A stretch of 64,000 nucleotides of DNA from an uncultured Collinsella sp. (GCA_900757495.1 CAAENX010000021.1:79127-143126), one strand, 5' to 3'; shown: positions 7,722 through 19,877, counted from the stretch's first letter. The notes: generated by a model from the letters alone, not told the origin. Made by a program: numbers and translations.

Positions 7722-7756
7722 ACCTGCCAAAAAGGGACAGGTTTATTTTGGTAGGT
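7722..7756. repeat. palindromic repeat with GGGACAGGTT core, family D copy 1
   Basis: Arms 7722-7732 and 7746-7756 are complementary with one mismatch around a loop containing GGGACAGGTTTA. Related cores occur at 19771-19800 and 26322-26347. It sits just upstream of the serine recombinase gene. Confidence 0.7.
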
Positions 7757-7820
7757 TTTACCTCTCAAATAGCAGGTAAGCGGGCAGCCGAGCAGACGGC
7801 AAGGTAGCCACGATTCAAAT

Positions 7821-7852
7821 GCGGAGGGCGGCCCCGAAAGACCGCCCTCCGC
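7821..7852 (-). terminator. hairpin terminator downstream of rnr
   Basis: A perfect 11-bp GC-rich stem (7821-7831 with 7842-7852) lies 25 bp after the rnr stop. The T tract on the minus strand is short (ATTTG), so termination may be weak. Confidence 0.55.
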
Positions 7853-7877
7853 TCACCCGCCACGAGTCGGGATTTAG

Positions 7878-10013
7878 CTAATGGATAAGCTTAAAGTCCA
7901 AGTGTCCACGCGTGGTATTGACGCGCGAGACCTCGATAATCACGCGCTGCCCCAGCTCGTAACGAGTCCCCGTGTCGGCGCCCGTCAGCGTAAGCGCATC
8001 CTCGTCGAACTCGAACCACTCGTTGCCCAGGCTCTTGATCGAAACCAAGCCTTCGACCTGCGTCAGGTCCAAGCGCACAAAGAGGCCCATGCTGCTAACC
8101 CACGAGACGGTTCCGGCATAACGCTCGCCCAGACGGTCCTCATAGTACTGGGCAATCTTGATCTTTTGCGTCGCATGGCTGGCGGCATCTGCCGCGCGCT
8201 CGGTATCACTGCATGCGCGGCAGATCTGCGGCAGAATGCGCGGCAGCGACTCGCGCCCCTTGCCGATCAGCCGCGGCGTACGGACCAAGGCGTCCTTGCC
8301 GCCGAGCTGCTCATAGGCCAACTGCAGTTTGAGCACGCGGTGCACCACCAGATCGGGGTAGCGACGGATGGGACTCGTAAAGTGACAGTAGCACGGCGCG
8401 GCGAGCGCAAAGTGGCCCTCGTTGCGCGGCTTGTACAGCGCGCGCTGCATGCTGCGCAGAAGCAGCGTGTTGACGAGCGGTGCGTTGGCCGTACCGGCGG
8501 CAGCATCGACTGCAGCCTGCAGTTCATCGGGGCTCCCCAGGGCAATACCGGCAGCACGGCGATCGTCGATGATGCCTAGCTGCGCCAGCGCAACGGCGGC
8601 ACCGTGCAGGCTATCGGGGCTCGGATCCTCATGCACGCGATAGCAGGCCTCGATTTCACGGTCTGCCAGCCACTCTGCAACGCACTCGTTGGCGAGCAGC
8701 ATGGCTTCCTCGATAAGCGACGTGGCACACGAACGCTCGCGCGCCACAATCTGCACGGGTACTCCGTCCTCATCCAATAGAGCGCGAATCTCGGCCGTGT
8801 CAAAATCGACTGAGCCGCGGGCGCGACGGATACGACGGCGAAGTTCGGCGAGCTCGTTGGCGGCGACGAGGAAATCGCCGAGGTCGATGTTGTAGCCGCG
8901 GGCGGCCTCCTCGCACGCAAGACCGCGCTCAAGCGCTTCCTCTCGCGAGGCCTCAGCAGCCTCAACATCCTCAGCGGCGCCTTCCAGCACCGAATACTCA
9001 ACCGCGCCGGCACGCACCAGCAGCGCCTCGGCGCCGTCATAGTCCATACGCACACGCGAGCGAATCACGCTGGGGTACGGATCGTAATGCCGCACGCGAC
9101 CCTGCTCATCGAGCTCGATATCGACGGTAAACGCAAGACGGTCCTCGTCAGGGCGAAGCGAGCACAGGTCACAGGACAGGCGTTCGGGCAGCATGGGAAG
9201 CACGCGATCGGCCAGATACACCGATGTGGTGCGATGGCGAGCCTCAAGATCGATATGCCCGTCCCAAGCCACATAGTGTGAAACGTCGGCGATATGCACA
9301 CCCAGCTTGTAGCCGCCCTCGGGCGTGCGCTCCAGCGAAATGGCATCGTCAAAGTCGCGCGCGTCGACCGGGTCGATCGTGATGACAAAGCGGTCGCGCA
9401 GATCGCGGCGGAGCGGGTCCTTAAGCGCCGCGGACACATCGAGCGAAAGCCCCTCGGCCTCGTCCAGCGCGGCCTCGGGATAGCTATCGGTATAGCCGTA
9501 GCGCGCCATCACATATTGAACGCCCAAATCGGGCGCGTCATCTCCGCCAATGCGGCGTTCGATCGTCACGGTGCCCGATTCCAGGCGCGTCGGGTAGGTC
9601 AAAATGCGCGCGACAACGGCATCACCCGGATGGACGCCCAGACGATCCGCCGAGGTGTCCTCGGGCAGAATGAAGAAGTCGGCCTTCAGGCGCGAATCGA
9701 GCGGCTCGATCACACCGAGCGGACCAGCGGTCTGGTACGTACCCACCACGCTTATGGCTGCGCGCTCAACCACGCCTTCGATCACGGCGCGCCGCTCACC
9801 GTGCGGGCTGTTCTTAATACTCACGGCAACGGTATCGCCATCCATGATCTCGCGCTTACCGCGGCCCATAACCTTGTAGTCGCCGCTCTCGGTTATGACA
9901 TAGGCGCCATGCTCATGGAGCTGCACGCGCCCGGTCAGGCTCGGACGGCGTTCGCTGCGCACCGGCCCACGCTTATTGCGAGCACCGCGCTTATGCTTGT
10001 TATTGCGCCCCAT
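7878..10013 (-). CDS. rnr: ribonuclease R (RNB-family 3'-5' exoribonuclease)
   Basis: A 711-residue RNase II/R enzyme that degrades structured RNA from the 3' end; with SmpB/tmRNA it also helps remove non-stop mRNA. A basic N-terminus precedes cold-shock-like OB domains (about 25-190). The RNB catalytic domain carries IDPVDARDFDDAIS (near 214-227, Mg2+-binding aspartates) and the HFTSPIRRYPDLVVHR motif. The C-terminal S1 domain spans about 625-708. The lysine-rich tail of E. coli RNase R is absent. The start is preceded by AAGGAGG. It follows ftsX after 135 bp on the same strand. Confidence 0.95.
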   Translation of the reverse strand: MGRNNKHKRGARNKRGPVRSERRPSLTGRVQLHEHGAYVITESGDYKVMGRGKREIMDGDTVAVSIKNSPHGERRAVIEGVVERAAISVVGTYQTAGPLGVIEPLDSRLKADFFILPEDTSADRLGVHPGDAVVARILTYPTRLESGTVTIERRIGGDDAPDLGVQYVMARYGYTDSYPEAALDEAEGLSLDVSAALKDPLRRDLRDRFVITIDPVDARDFDDAISLERTPEGGYKLGVHIADVSHYVAWDGHIDLEARHRTTSVYLADRVLPMLPERLSCDLCSLRPDEDRLAFTVDIELDEQGRVRHYDPYPSVIRSRVRMDYDGAEALLVRAGAVEYSVLEGAAEDVEAAEASREEALERGLACEEAARGYNIDLGDFLVAANELAELRRRIRRARGSVDFDTAEIRALLDEDGVPVQIVARERSCATSLIEEAMLLANECVAEWLADREIEACYRVHEDPSPDSLHGAAVALAQLGIIDDRRAAGIALGSPDELQAAVDAAAGTANAPLVNTLLLRSMQRALYKPRNEGHFALAAPCYCHFTSPIRRYPDLVVHRVLKLQLAYEQLGGKDALVRTPRLIGKGRESLPRILPQICRACSDTERAADAASHATQKIKIAQYYEDRLGERYAGTVSWVSSMGLFVRLDLTQVEGLVSIKSLGNEWFEFDEDALTLTGADTGTRYELGQRVIIEVSRVNTTRGHLDFKLIH

Positions 10014-10090
10014 GGCGCCTCCTTGCTATCGATGACGAACTCCAAAGAGTCTACCCAAATGATTCGCTTTCCTGCCGTCCCCTAGAGATC

Positions 10091-10124
10091 AAAAAACGGG
10101 CCGCCCCATAAGAGACGACCCGTT
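10091..10124 (-). terminator. Rho-independent terminator of ftsEX
   Basis: On the minus strand an 11-bp stem with two G-U pairs (10114-10124 with 10095-10105) is followed by a run of T. It lies 25 bp after the ftsX stop. Confidence 0.75.
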
Positions 10125-10148
10125 GGAAGGGATGAATTCCAGGCATGC

Positions 10149-11069
10149 CTACACGCGCAGGTAGCGGCGCATGGCTATGGCAGAACCAAAGAGACCGATA
10201 ATCACACCGACCAGAATCAGCGCAGCATAGGTCACCAGGTAGTACTGCATCGGCAGGGCAAACGACATCCAGCCGATGCTCTCCTGCAAACGCGGAATCA
10301 TCAGATTGCGCAGCAGCTCCAGAACGCCGATGGAAAGCAGCGAGCCCAAAATGGCCTGCAGTACGCCCTCGGTGATAAACGGGCCGCGAATGAAGCCGTT
10401 GCTGGCGCCGACCAGACGCATAATCGCAATCTCACGACGACGCGCCGTGATGGACAGGCGAATCGTGTTGTTGATGAAGATGAATGCGATAAAGGTCAAA
10501 AGGCCAACGAGCACCACGGCGGCGATGCGGATGTAGTTGGTCACCTGGAACAGGCGGCTCACTTCCTCTTGGCCGTACAGCACGCTCGCGTTGACGTCGC
10601 CGTCATCCGCGATCTTCTGGAAGTCGGCGTTCTTCTTGAGCTTCTGGGCCGTGCTCTCGACCTTGGACGGATCGTCCATCTCAATTGCAAACGAAGCCGG
10701 CAGCGGGTTCTGGCCATCGAGCGCGCTCATGGTGGCGTCGGCGTTGCCCGACATCTTGCTCGTATACTCGGCCAGCGCGTCGTCCTTGTCCTTGTACGTC
10801 ACGGACTTGACGTTGCTCCACGTCTTGAGCTCAGCCTCAAAGGCCTGAACATCTGCCTGGTCGGCGTCATCGCTAATAAAGGCGTTGATGACGACCTGAT
10901 CCTCGACGGTGCCGATCACGGAGTTCAGCATCGCGGAGCCCATGATGAACAGGCCGATGATAAACAGCGAAAGGAAGATCGTGATGACGGCGCCGAGCGA
11001 GGTAGTCCAGTTACGGAAGAAGTGACTGATTGCCTCTTTGAAGGAGTAGCCCACGTTAGTTGGTGCCAT
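10149..11069 (-). CDS. ftsX: cell division protein FtsX (ABC transporter permease-like)
   Basis: A 306-residue membrane protein with four hydrophobic segments (about 22-48, 180-205, 230-255 and 275-300). A large extracellular loop (about 55-175) between the first two would contact peptidoglycan hydrolases. The conserved RRREIAIMRLVGAS loop before segment 3 is typical of FtsX permeases. With FtsE it transmits ATP hydrolysis to cell-wall cleavage at division. Its start lies inside the ftsE end (14-bp overlap), so the two are co-translated. The short cytoplasmic N-terminus is typical of actinobacterial and Firmicute FtsX. Confidence 0.95.
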   Translation of the reverse strand: MAPTNVGYSFKEAISHFFRNWTTSLGAVITIFLSLFIIGLFIMGSAMLNSVIGTVEDQVVINAFISDDADQADVQAFEAELKTWSNVKSVTYKDKDDALAEYTSKMSGNADATMSALDGQNPLPASFAIEMDDPSKVESTAQKLKKNADFQKIADDGDVNASVLYGQEEVSRLFQVTNYIRIAAVVLVGLLTFIAFIFINNTIRLSITARRREIAIMRLVGASNGFIRGPFITEGVLQAILGSLLSIGVLELLRNLMIPRLQESIGWMSFALPMQYYLVTYAALILVGVIIGLFGSAIAMRRYLRV

Positions 11070-12276
11070 AGTTGCCGTAACCTCCCCTCTCCTGGTCGCG
11101 GATAACGTGGCCGCCCTCGAGGGCGATCACGCGACGGTGCATGCTATCGACCATCTCGCGGTCGTGCGTGGCGACGATCACGGTGGTGCCGGTGCGGTTA
11201 ATACGCTCGAGCAGCTTCATGATGCCCAGCGAGATCGCCGGGTCGAGGTTACCCGTGGGCTCGTCGCAGATCAGCAGCGGCGGACGGTTGACCATAGCGC
11301 GGGCGACGGCGACGCGCTGCTGCTCGCCACCGGAAAGCTGGTCGGGCAGCGAGTCCATCTGATCGGCCAGACCGACCAGACGCAGCACCTCCGGCACCTG
11401 GCTGCGAATGACGCCCTTGGGCTTGCCGATGCACTGCAGGGCAAACGCCACGTTTTCGTAGGCGGTCTTTTGCGGCAGAAGCTTAAAGTCCTGGAACACG
11501 GCGCCAATCTGGCGGCGCAGGAACGGAACCTTGCGGTTCTTGATCTTCATGAGGTCCTGACCGGCAACCAAGATGCGGCCGCTCGTCGGCTTGACGTCGC
11601 GGTTGAGCGTCGACAGCAGCGTGGTCTTACCCGAGCCGGAATGACCGACCAGGAAGACGAACTCGCCCGGATAGATCTCGATGTTGATGTCGTCGAGTGC
11701 AGGCTTGTTGGGCTGTGCCGGATAGATCTTGGTGACATGCTCCATAAGGATGACGGGCTCGACACCGGCCTGCTTGGCCATCTTCTTGCGGCTGGCTTGC
11801 GGATCGATGGGCGCAAACACCGACGTAAAATCGGGGTTGTTGAGCGCGTTATCGAGGCTTGCGACCTCGGCGGCCTGATCGCTCTCGACCACCGGGGCAG
11901 CAGGCTGCGTGGGATCGGGAATAGCGGCAAAGAGACCGGACTGCGCAGGCTGAGGAACCGGCGTCGCAGGGGCCATGGGGTCGGGAATGCCGGCCATGGT
12001 AGGCTGCGGCGTGGCGGCGCCAGCCTGAGGCTGCTCCACGCGAGCGGTCACGGCCTGAACGGGCTCAAAACCCGCCGTGCCGGAAAGCGCGACATCGCTG
12101 GTGGGATTGTAGGCAAAGGGATCGGATGCCGGCTGTGCCTGATCTGCCGGCTGAGCGGGGGCCTGAGCAACAGGCTGGCCCTCTGAATCCGGAGTGGCGA
12201 AACGACTGCCCTGGACGCCCGTCTGCGTCTTGGGGGCATCATCGCCCGCACCGGAGGTACGGAAGTGGTTACCCAC
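11056..12276 (-). CDS. ftsE: cell division ATP-binding protein FtsE with long disordered N-terminal extension
   Basis: A 406-residue protein in which residues 172-406 form a standard FtsE ABC ATPase: Walker A GHSGSGKTT (211-219), signature LSGGEQQRVAVARA, Walker B LLICDEPTGNLD and the switch histidine in VATHDRE. Residues 1 to about 170 are Pro/Ala/Gln-rich and look disordered, with repeated IPDP blocks; FtsE is normally about 230 residues with no such tail. The GTG start has AAGGAG five bases upstream, and codon use continues smoothly, so the extension is probably real. An internal Met at about 178 lacks a ribosome binding site. It is the first gene of the ftsEX pair. Confidence 0.93.
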   Translation of the reverse strand: MGNHFRTSGAGDDAPKTQTGVQGSRFATPDSEGQPVAQAPAQPADQAQPASDPFAYNPTSDVALSGTAGFEPVQAVTARVEQPQAGAATPQPTMAGIPDPMAPATPVPQPAQSGLFAAIPDPTQPAAPVVESDQAAEVASLDNALNNPDFTSVFAPIDPQASRKKMAKQAGVEPVILMEHVTKIYPAQPNKPALDDINIEIYPGEFVFLVGHSGSGKTTLLSTLNRDVKPTSGRILVAGQDLMKIKNRKVPFLRRQIGAVFQDFKLLPQKTAYENVAFALQCIGKPKGVIRSQVPEVLRLVGLADQMDSLPDQLSGGEQQRVAVARAMVNRPPLLICDEPTGNLDPAISLGIMKLLERINRTGTTVIVATHDREMVDSMHRRVIALEGGHVIRDQERGGYGNYGTN

Positions 12277-12643
12277 TGGTGCTCCTTATCGTCGTGCGTT
12301 TAAACTACATGAGCGCTTTGTATTTTAGCAGCATTAGCTTTGCTGCACATAAGAAGCATGGCGGGCTTTGGGATCCCACCGGCCGGGCGCAGGGTTACCT
12401 CCCAAATCGTCCTCGCGCATGGCCTGCGGCTACTATGGGGCCGACGCACCAACTTGAGATGCTGCGCATACAAAGTTGGAAGGGTCTGAATTGCACTTTG
12501 TTGGGATGGGCCCGTTTCCCCATGGGAACCTTGCTTGGCAGGACTCTATTTTAAATTCAGCATAAACAGGGGCGCCCTCTTTGAGGACGCCCCTGTTCTG
12601 GCTTGTTTGCGGTTGTCAACGCGACACTTTGCCTCGTCTTGCC
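12277..12643. other. intergenic region between ftsE and the transketolase genes
   Basis: A 367-bp gap without a credible gene. It holds a -10-like TAAAAT for ftsE on the minus strand (around 12322-12327), a 6-bp inverted repeat with a 7-nt loop directly upstream of it (12328-12333 with 12341-12346), and the transketolase terminator. Nothing else was recognised. Confidence 0.5.
12565..12597 (-). terminator. hairpin terminator of the transketolase pair
   Basis: A perfect 10-bp GC-rich stem (12565-12574 with 12588-12597) lies 47 bp after the stop, with a short T-rich stretch following on the minus strand. Confidence 0.65.
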
Positions 12644-13585
12644 TTATGCCAAGAACTCCTTGGTGGTCGCCACGATGTTGGCGGCGTCCAGGCCATACTT
12701 GTGCAAGAGCTCGGCGCCCGGGCCGGACTCGCCAAAGGTATCGTTGACGCCGATCTTCTTGAGCGGCGTCGGGCACTGCTCGCACAGGACGTCGGCAACG
12801 GCGCTGCCCAGGCCACCGATCACAGAGTGCTCCTCGACGGTCACGACGTGGCCGGTCTTGGTGGCGCTCTTGACGATCAGATCGGCATCGATGGGCTTGA
12901 TGGTGTGCATGTTGATGACCTCGGCGTCGATGCCCTCGGCAGCGAGCTGCTCGGCGGCCTCGAGAGCCTCGCCGACCATCAGGCCGCAGGCGATGATGGT
13001 CACATCGGCGCCCTCGCGCATGACAATGCCCTTACCCAACTCGAACTTGTAGGTCTCGGGGTCGTTGATAACCGGCGAGGCCAAACGGGCGAAGCGCATG
13101 TACACCGGACCGTCGCACTCGTAGGCGGCGCGCGTCACGGCGCGGGCCTCCACGTCGTCGGCGGGAACAATTACGGTCATGCCGGGGATGACGCGCATGA
13201 GGGCGATATCCTCGCAGCACTGGTGCGTGGCGCCGTCCTCGCCCACCGAGATGCCGGCGTGCGTGGCACCGATCTTAACGTTGAGGTGCGGGTAGCCGAT
13301 GGAGTTGCGGACCTGCTCAAAGGCGCGACCGGCAGCGAACATGGCAAAGGTACTCGCGAAGGCAACACGACCAGTGGTCGCGATACCGGCGGCGACGCCC
13401 ATCAGGTTGCTCTCGGCAATGCCCACATCGAAGAAGCGGTCGGGGCAAGCGGCCTTAAACTTACCGGTCTGCGTGGCGGCGGCCAGGTCGGCGTCGAGGA
13501 CCACAAAGTCATCGTGCTCGTTGGCGAGCTCGACGAGGGCCTCGCCGTAGCTTACACGCGTGGCGATTTTCTTGACGTCTGCCAT
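12644..13585 (-). CDS. transketolase C-terminal subunit
   Basis: A 313-residue protein equal to the pyrimidine-binding and C-terminal domains of transketolase. It opens RVSYGEALVELANEHDDFVVLDADL and has the family stretches DVGIAESNLMGVAAGIA (the conserved Glu that activates thiamine diphosphate) and ATHAGISVGEDGATHQ. Together with the upstream subunit it moves two-carbon units between sugar phosphates in the pentose phosphate pathway. The true start is at 13585, one base after the N-terminal subunit's stop, behind GAGGAG. The open frame extending further upstream is an overlap with that gene. Confidence 0.94.
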   Translation of the reverse strand: MADVKKIATRVSYGEALVELANEHDDFVVLDADLAAATQTGKFKAACPDRFFDVGIAESNLMGVAAGIATTGRVAFASTFAMFAAGRAFEQVRNSIGYPHLNVKIGATHAGISVGEDGATHQCCEDIALMRVIPGMTVIVPADDVEARAVTRAAYECDGPVYMRFARLASPVINDPETYKFELGKGIVMREGADVTIIACGLMVGEALEAAEQLAAEGIDAEVINMHTIKPIDADLIVKSATKTGHVVTVEEHSVIGGLGSAVADVLCEQCPTPLKKIGVNDTFGESGPGAELLHKYGLDAANIVATTKEFLA

Positions 13586-13586
13586 C

Positions 13587-14417
13587 CTAGAGCTCCTCTC
13601 CGGCGGCCGTGAGCTCTGCCATGGCCTGCTCAAACTGTTCATCGTTGGGGGCCTTGCCGTGCCAGCCAACCTGGTTCTCCATAAAGGACACGCCCTTGCC
13701 CTTTGTGGTCTCGGCGATAATGGCGGTCGGCTGCCCCTTGGTGGCGCGAGCCTCGGCAAAGGCGGCGCGGATCTGGTCGAAGTCGTTGCCGTCGGCGAGC
13801 TCAACCACGTGGAACTTGAACGCGCGGAACTTGTCGGCGAGCGGCATGGGGTCGTTGACCTCCTCGACGGGACCGTCAATCTGAAGGCCGTTGTGGTCGA
13901 CGATCACGCAGAGGTTATCGAGCTGCTGGTTGCCGGCAAACATGGCGGCCTCCCAGACCTGGCCCTCCTCGCTCTCGCCATCACCCAGCAGGGCGTACGT
14001 GCGATAAGTATCGCCCCAGTGCTTGGCGGCAACGGCCATGCCCACGGCGGCGGAAATGCCCTGGCCGAGCGAGCCGGTGGACATGTCGACGCCCGGGGTG
14101 TCGTTCATGTTGGGGTGACCCTGCAGGTGGCTGCCGATGTGGCGCAGCGTCTCAAGATCCTCCTTGGGGAAGAACCCGCGCTCGGCGAGCACGGCGTACA
14201 GGCCCGGAGCGCAATGGCCCTTGGAGAGCACAAAACGGTCGCGATCGGCCTTGCGGGGATCGGACGGGTCGACGTTCATTTCCTCAAAGTACAGATAGGT
14301 CATGATGTCGGCAGCACCGAGCGAACCGCCCGGATGGCCGGACTTGGCAGCGTGCACGCCGGTGACGATGCCCTTCCTTACCTCGTTGGCAACCTTTTTG
14401 AGCTCTTCGTCGCTCAT
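13587..14417 (-). CDS. transketolase N-terminal subunit
   Basis: A 276-residue thiamine-diphosphate-binding half of a split transketolase. It carries SGHPGGSLGAADI, LSKGHCAPGLYAVLAERG, TGSLGQGISAAVG and the ThDP/Mg2+ motif GDGESEEGQVWEA, ending near VIVDHNGLQIDG. Split transketolases, with the two halves encoded by adjacent genes, are common in anaerobes and archaea. The start follows AGGAAGG. The C-terminal subunit follows with a single base between them, so both halves are produced from one message in step. Confidence 0.94.
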   Translation of the reverse strand: MSDEELKKVANEVRKGIVTGVHAAKSGHPGGSLGAADIMTYLYFEEMNVDPSDPRKADRDRFVLSKGHCAPGLYAVLAERGFFPKEDLETLRHIGSHLQGHPNMNDTPGVDMSTGSLGQGISAAVGMAVAAKHWGDTYRTYALLGDGESEEGQVWEAAMFAGNQQLDNLCVIVDHNGLQIDGPVEEVNDPMPLADKFRAFKFHVVELADGNDFDQIRAAFAEARATKGQPTAIIAETTKGKGVSFMENQVGWHGKAPNDEQFEQAMAELTAAGEEL

Positions 14418-14624
14418 TGTGCCTTCCTTTCATCCTCTTTAGACAAGATGCGCACGGCACCGAAGGTAATCCCAACACAGCCGCAATGCACGTACGTCAT
14501 TCATTATGCTGGAAACTGATGGCTTTACCAGAGTTTTTATCATTATTTGAACAATTTAGCAGGCAGAACCGCTGATGAAACGGTTTATCAATGTGAACGT
14601 CTTTTGGATGGAACGCGGTCGCCC

Positions 14625-15515
14625 CTACGCGCTAATGTCCTTGAATCCCTCGCCGAAGGCTTCCGTAACGTCAGCGACCGTCACAATGGCGTGAGGATCG
14701 CGCTCGCGCACGATCGTCTTAAGGGTATTGAGCTCTCGACGGCTCACGATGACCATGATCACCGGCTTCTCGGCACCCGAATACATGCCAGTCGCCTTAA
14801 ACTTGGTACAACCACGACCCAGGCCATACATAATATCGGCAGCGATATCAGGGAACTTGTCCGAGATGATGAGTACCATACGGCGTTTGTTGCCACCATC
14901 GACCACGGCATCGATCACGTAGCCGCTAATGACCATCGAAAGGCCTGCATATAGTGCATTTTCGATTGAAAAGACCGGAGCCGACAGCGCACATACGGCA
15001 ACATCGATCGCCATGACGGTCGAGCCCACGGGCAGCGAGGTATTACGCGAGATGATTTGGCCAATCGTGTCCGAGCCGCCGGTGTTGGCGCCGGCGCGCA
15101 GCACCATGCCATAACCGATGCCCGTGATGATGCCGCCCCACATAGCGGGCAGCATCAGATCGGCATGTGCCAGCGGCGCCACAAACGGAGCGAACAGGTC
15201 GGTGAAAAAGCCCAGCAGCACAAAGCCCGTCGCCGTCTGCACCACGTAGAACATGCCGCCCTCGCGCATAACGACCAGCAGCAGCAAGGCGTTCATCACG
15301 ATCGTCTGAATACCAACGGGAAGCGATAGATCGCGCGATGCGCCGACCGCCTGGATAATGGTGGCAAGGCCCGTAACACCACCGGCAGCAAGGCCGTTGG
15401 GAATCAAAAACAGGTCGGTCGCAATAGCGGCCAGAGCGCACCCCAACATAATCTGGGGCAGGTCGTGGAAGAAGTTCATCGAAAGAATGCGCTTAATGTC
15501 CAGACGATATGCCAT
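14625..15515 (-). CDS. YitT-family membrane protein (DUF161 plus DUF2179)
   Basis: A 296-residue protein with five hydrophobic segments in the first 200 residues, typical of YitT/DUF161. Features include NGLAAGGVTGLATI, GGIITGIGYGMVLRAGANTGGSD and a C-terminal soluble DUF2179 domain (about 210-290) with KATGMYSGAEKPVIMVIVSRREL. The family is widespread in Gram-positive bacteria; its substrate is unknown. The start at 15515 is chosen because GGGAGG lies just upstream. It sits downstream of prfB, separated by a terminator, with no evident partner. Confidence 0.85.
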   Translation of the reverse strand: MAYRLDIKRILSMNFFHDLPQIMLGCALAAIATDLFLIPNGLAAGGVTGLATIIQAVGASRDLSLPVGIQTIVMNALLLLVVMREGGMFYVVQTATGFVLLGFFTDLFAPFVAPLAHADLMLPAMWGGIITGIGYGMVLRAGANTGGSDTIGQIISRNTSLPVGSTVMAIDVAVCALSAPVFSIENALYAGLSMVISGYVIDAVVDGGNKRRMVLIISDKFPDIAADIMYGLGRGCTKFKATGMYSGAEKPVIMVIVSRRELNTLKTIVRERDPHAIVTVADVTEAFGEGFKDISA

Positions 15516-15526
15516 GCTGCCTCCCT

Positions 15527-15555
15527 CAAAAAAGCGCACCCAAACGGATGCGCTT
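15527..15555 (-). terminator. Rho-independent terminator of secA-prfB
   Basis: On the minus strand a stem of about 10 bp (one G-U) is followed by a T run. It ends immediately before the ribosome binding site of the YitT gene, so that gene's promoter must overlap it or depend on read-through. Confidence 0.65.
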
Positions 15556-15680
15556 CGAACTTCTTGCTGTATTCGATTCTACCGATTCGCCGGACAAAAA
15601 CCACCCCTGCGCAGGGTTTATTCCGGATACAAACCCGTCCAACCGTTGGGCTTAGCATCGGCTTGAAGCCACCCGATGTT

Positions 15681-16828
15681 TTAGATCTCCGAGCCTTCTG
15701 CATCGGCGTTGCCGGTGGCCCAGCGATGATAGCCAATAACAAACGGGTCCAGGTCGCCATCGTCAAGAACGGCCTCGACATTGCTGGTCTCCACACCCGA
15801 GCGCAGATCCTTGACCATCTGGTACGGGTAGAGCACGTAGCTGCGAATCTGGTTGCCAAAACCGATCGTGGTTTTGGGTCCGCGAATCTCATCGAGCGCC
15901 TCGGCGCGCTTCTCGAGCTCAATCTCGTACAGGCGAGCCTTGAGGATCTGCATGCACGCGGCCTTGTTCTGGATCTGGCTGCGCTCGTTTTGGCAGGTAA
16001 CCACAATGCCACTGGGAAAATGCGTCACGCGCACGGCGGAGTCGGTGGTGTTAACGCCCTGACCGCCCGGGCCGCTCGCGTGGTACACGTCCACGCGGAT
16101 GTCATCGGGACTGATCTCGATGTCGATATCATCGGGTAGCACGGGGATGACCTCGACGCCAGCGAACGTGGTCTGGCGGCGCTTCTTGTCGTCGGTGGGG
16201 CTAATTCGTACCAGGCGGTGCACACCGGCCTCGGCGCGCAGCATGCCAAATGCGTCCTTGCCCTCGACGGTAAAGGTCGCGCGGTCGATGCCGATGACCT
16301 CAGCAGCGGGGCAGTCGTTAATCGTGACCTTCCAGCCGCGACGCTGGCAGTACTTCATGTACATCTTAAAGAGCATGAAGGTCCAGTCCTGGGCCTCCAG
16401 ACCACCCTGTCCGGGCTTGATGGTCACAATGGCATCGCCGTGATCGAACTCACCGGTAAACCAGCTCGAAAGCTCAAGCTCATCGATGGCACGGGCCAGG
16501 CGCTCAGCCGTGGCTGTAGCCTCCTCGCGAAGGGCGGCGGCATCGGGGTCATCCCCCATCTCCTCGGCAAGCTCCAGCGCGGCGCGGGCATCGGAAAGCT
16601 CGCCGCGCGCGTTGTCCACGGCGGCGATATCTTCCTTGGTGCGCGCGATTTCCTCCATGGTGGCACGGGCGGCGTCGGCATCATCCCAAAAGCCGGGGGC
16701 CACGCTTTTGGCCTCGAGCTCGGTCACGCGCGTGCGCTTTTCGTCCAAGTGGAGATACGACTCGACCTCGCCGAGCCGGTCCGCAAACGCGTCCAGCTCG
16801 GCGGGCGTTACCTCTAAAGCCTCAGCCA

Positions 16829-16829
<1 letters not shown>
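15681..16829 (-). CDS. prfB: peptide chain release factor 2
   Basis: A 382-residue class I release factor for UGA/UAA. The helical N-terminal domain, the GVHRLVRIS region and the catalytic GGQ (residues 255-257, in GPGGQGVNTTDSAVR) are clear. Two points are unusual. The stop-codon-recognition tripeptide, normally Ser-Pro-Phe in RF2, reads Ser-Pro-Thr (210-212). The autoregulatory +1 frameshift near codon 25 is absent; the frame runs straight through YLHLDEK. Its ATG overlaps the secA stop by one base (TAATG), so it is translationally coupled to secA. Confidence 0.95.
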
Positions 16830-19636
<2,807 letters not shown>

Positions 19637-19770
19637 GTGGTTTTCCTTTTTGGCCATCGCCCGCGGCATGAAACCTTGGACGAGTTAAACACAGATAAAT
19701 GTACTTTAGCCAAACAAGGCGCCGCCTATGCGGTCGACCTCAACCGCCACGTAATAACTACGACCAACCT

Positions 19771-19800
19771 GCCAAAAAGGGACAGGTCCGTTTGCACCAA
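19771..19800. repeat. GGGACAGGT repeat, family D copy 2
   Basis: The core AAAAAGGGACAGGT continues to TTTGCACCAA. It matches 7729-7750 over the left half and 26324-26347 over the right half. It lies between the secA and rpmE genes. Confidence 0.6.
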
Positions 19801-19843
19801 TAAAAGAAAAGGGCCGCGCGCCCAGATGGATACGCGGCCCTTT
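19801..19843 (-). terminator. Rho-independent terminator of rpmE
   Basis: A perfect 11-bp stem (19808-19818 with 19833-19843) is followed on the minus strand by TTCTTTTATT, 34 bp after the rpmE stop. Confidence 0.8.
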
Positions 19844-19877
19844 AGCCATGAATGCGAGTGTTTGCTCGGCGAGCTAT

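Noticed and set aside
13586..13879. Longer transketolase C-terminal subunit starting at 13879
   Set aside because: The extension lies in another frame of the N-terminal subunit gene; the ATG at 13585 has a good ribosome binding site and begins the conserved domain.
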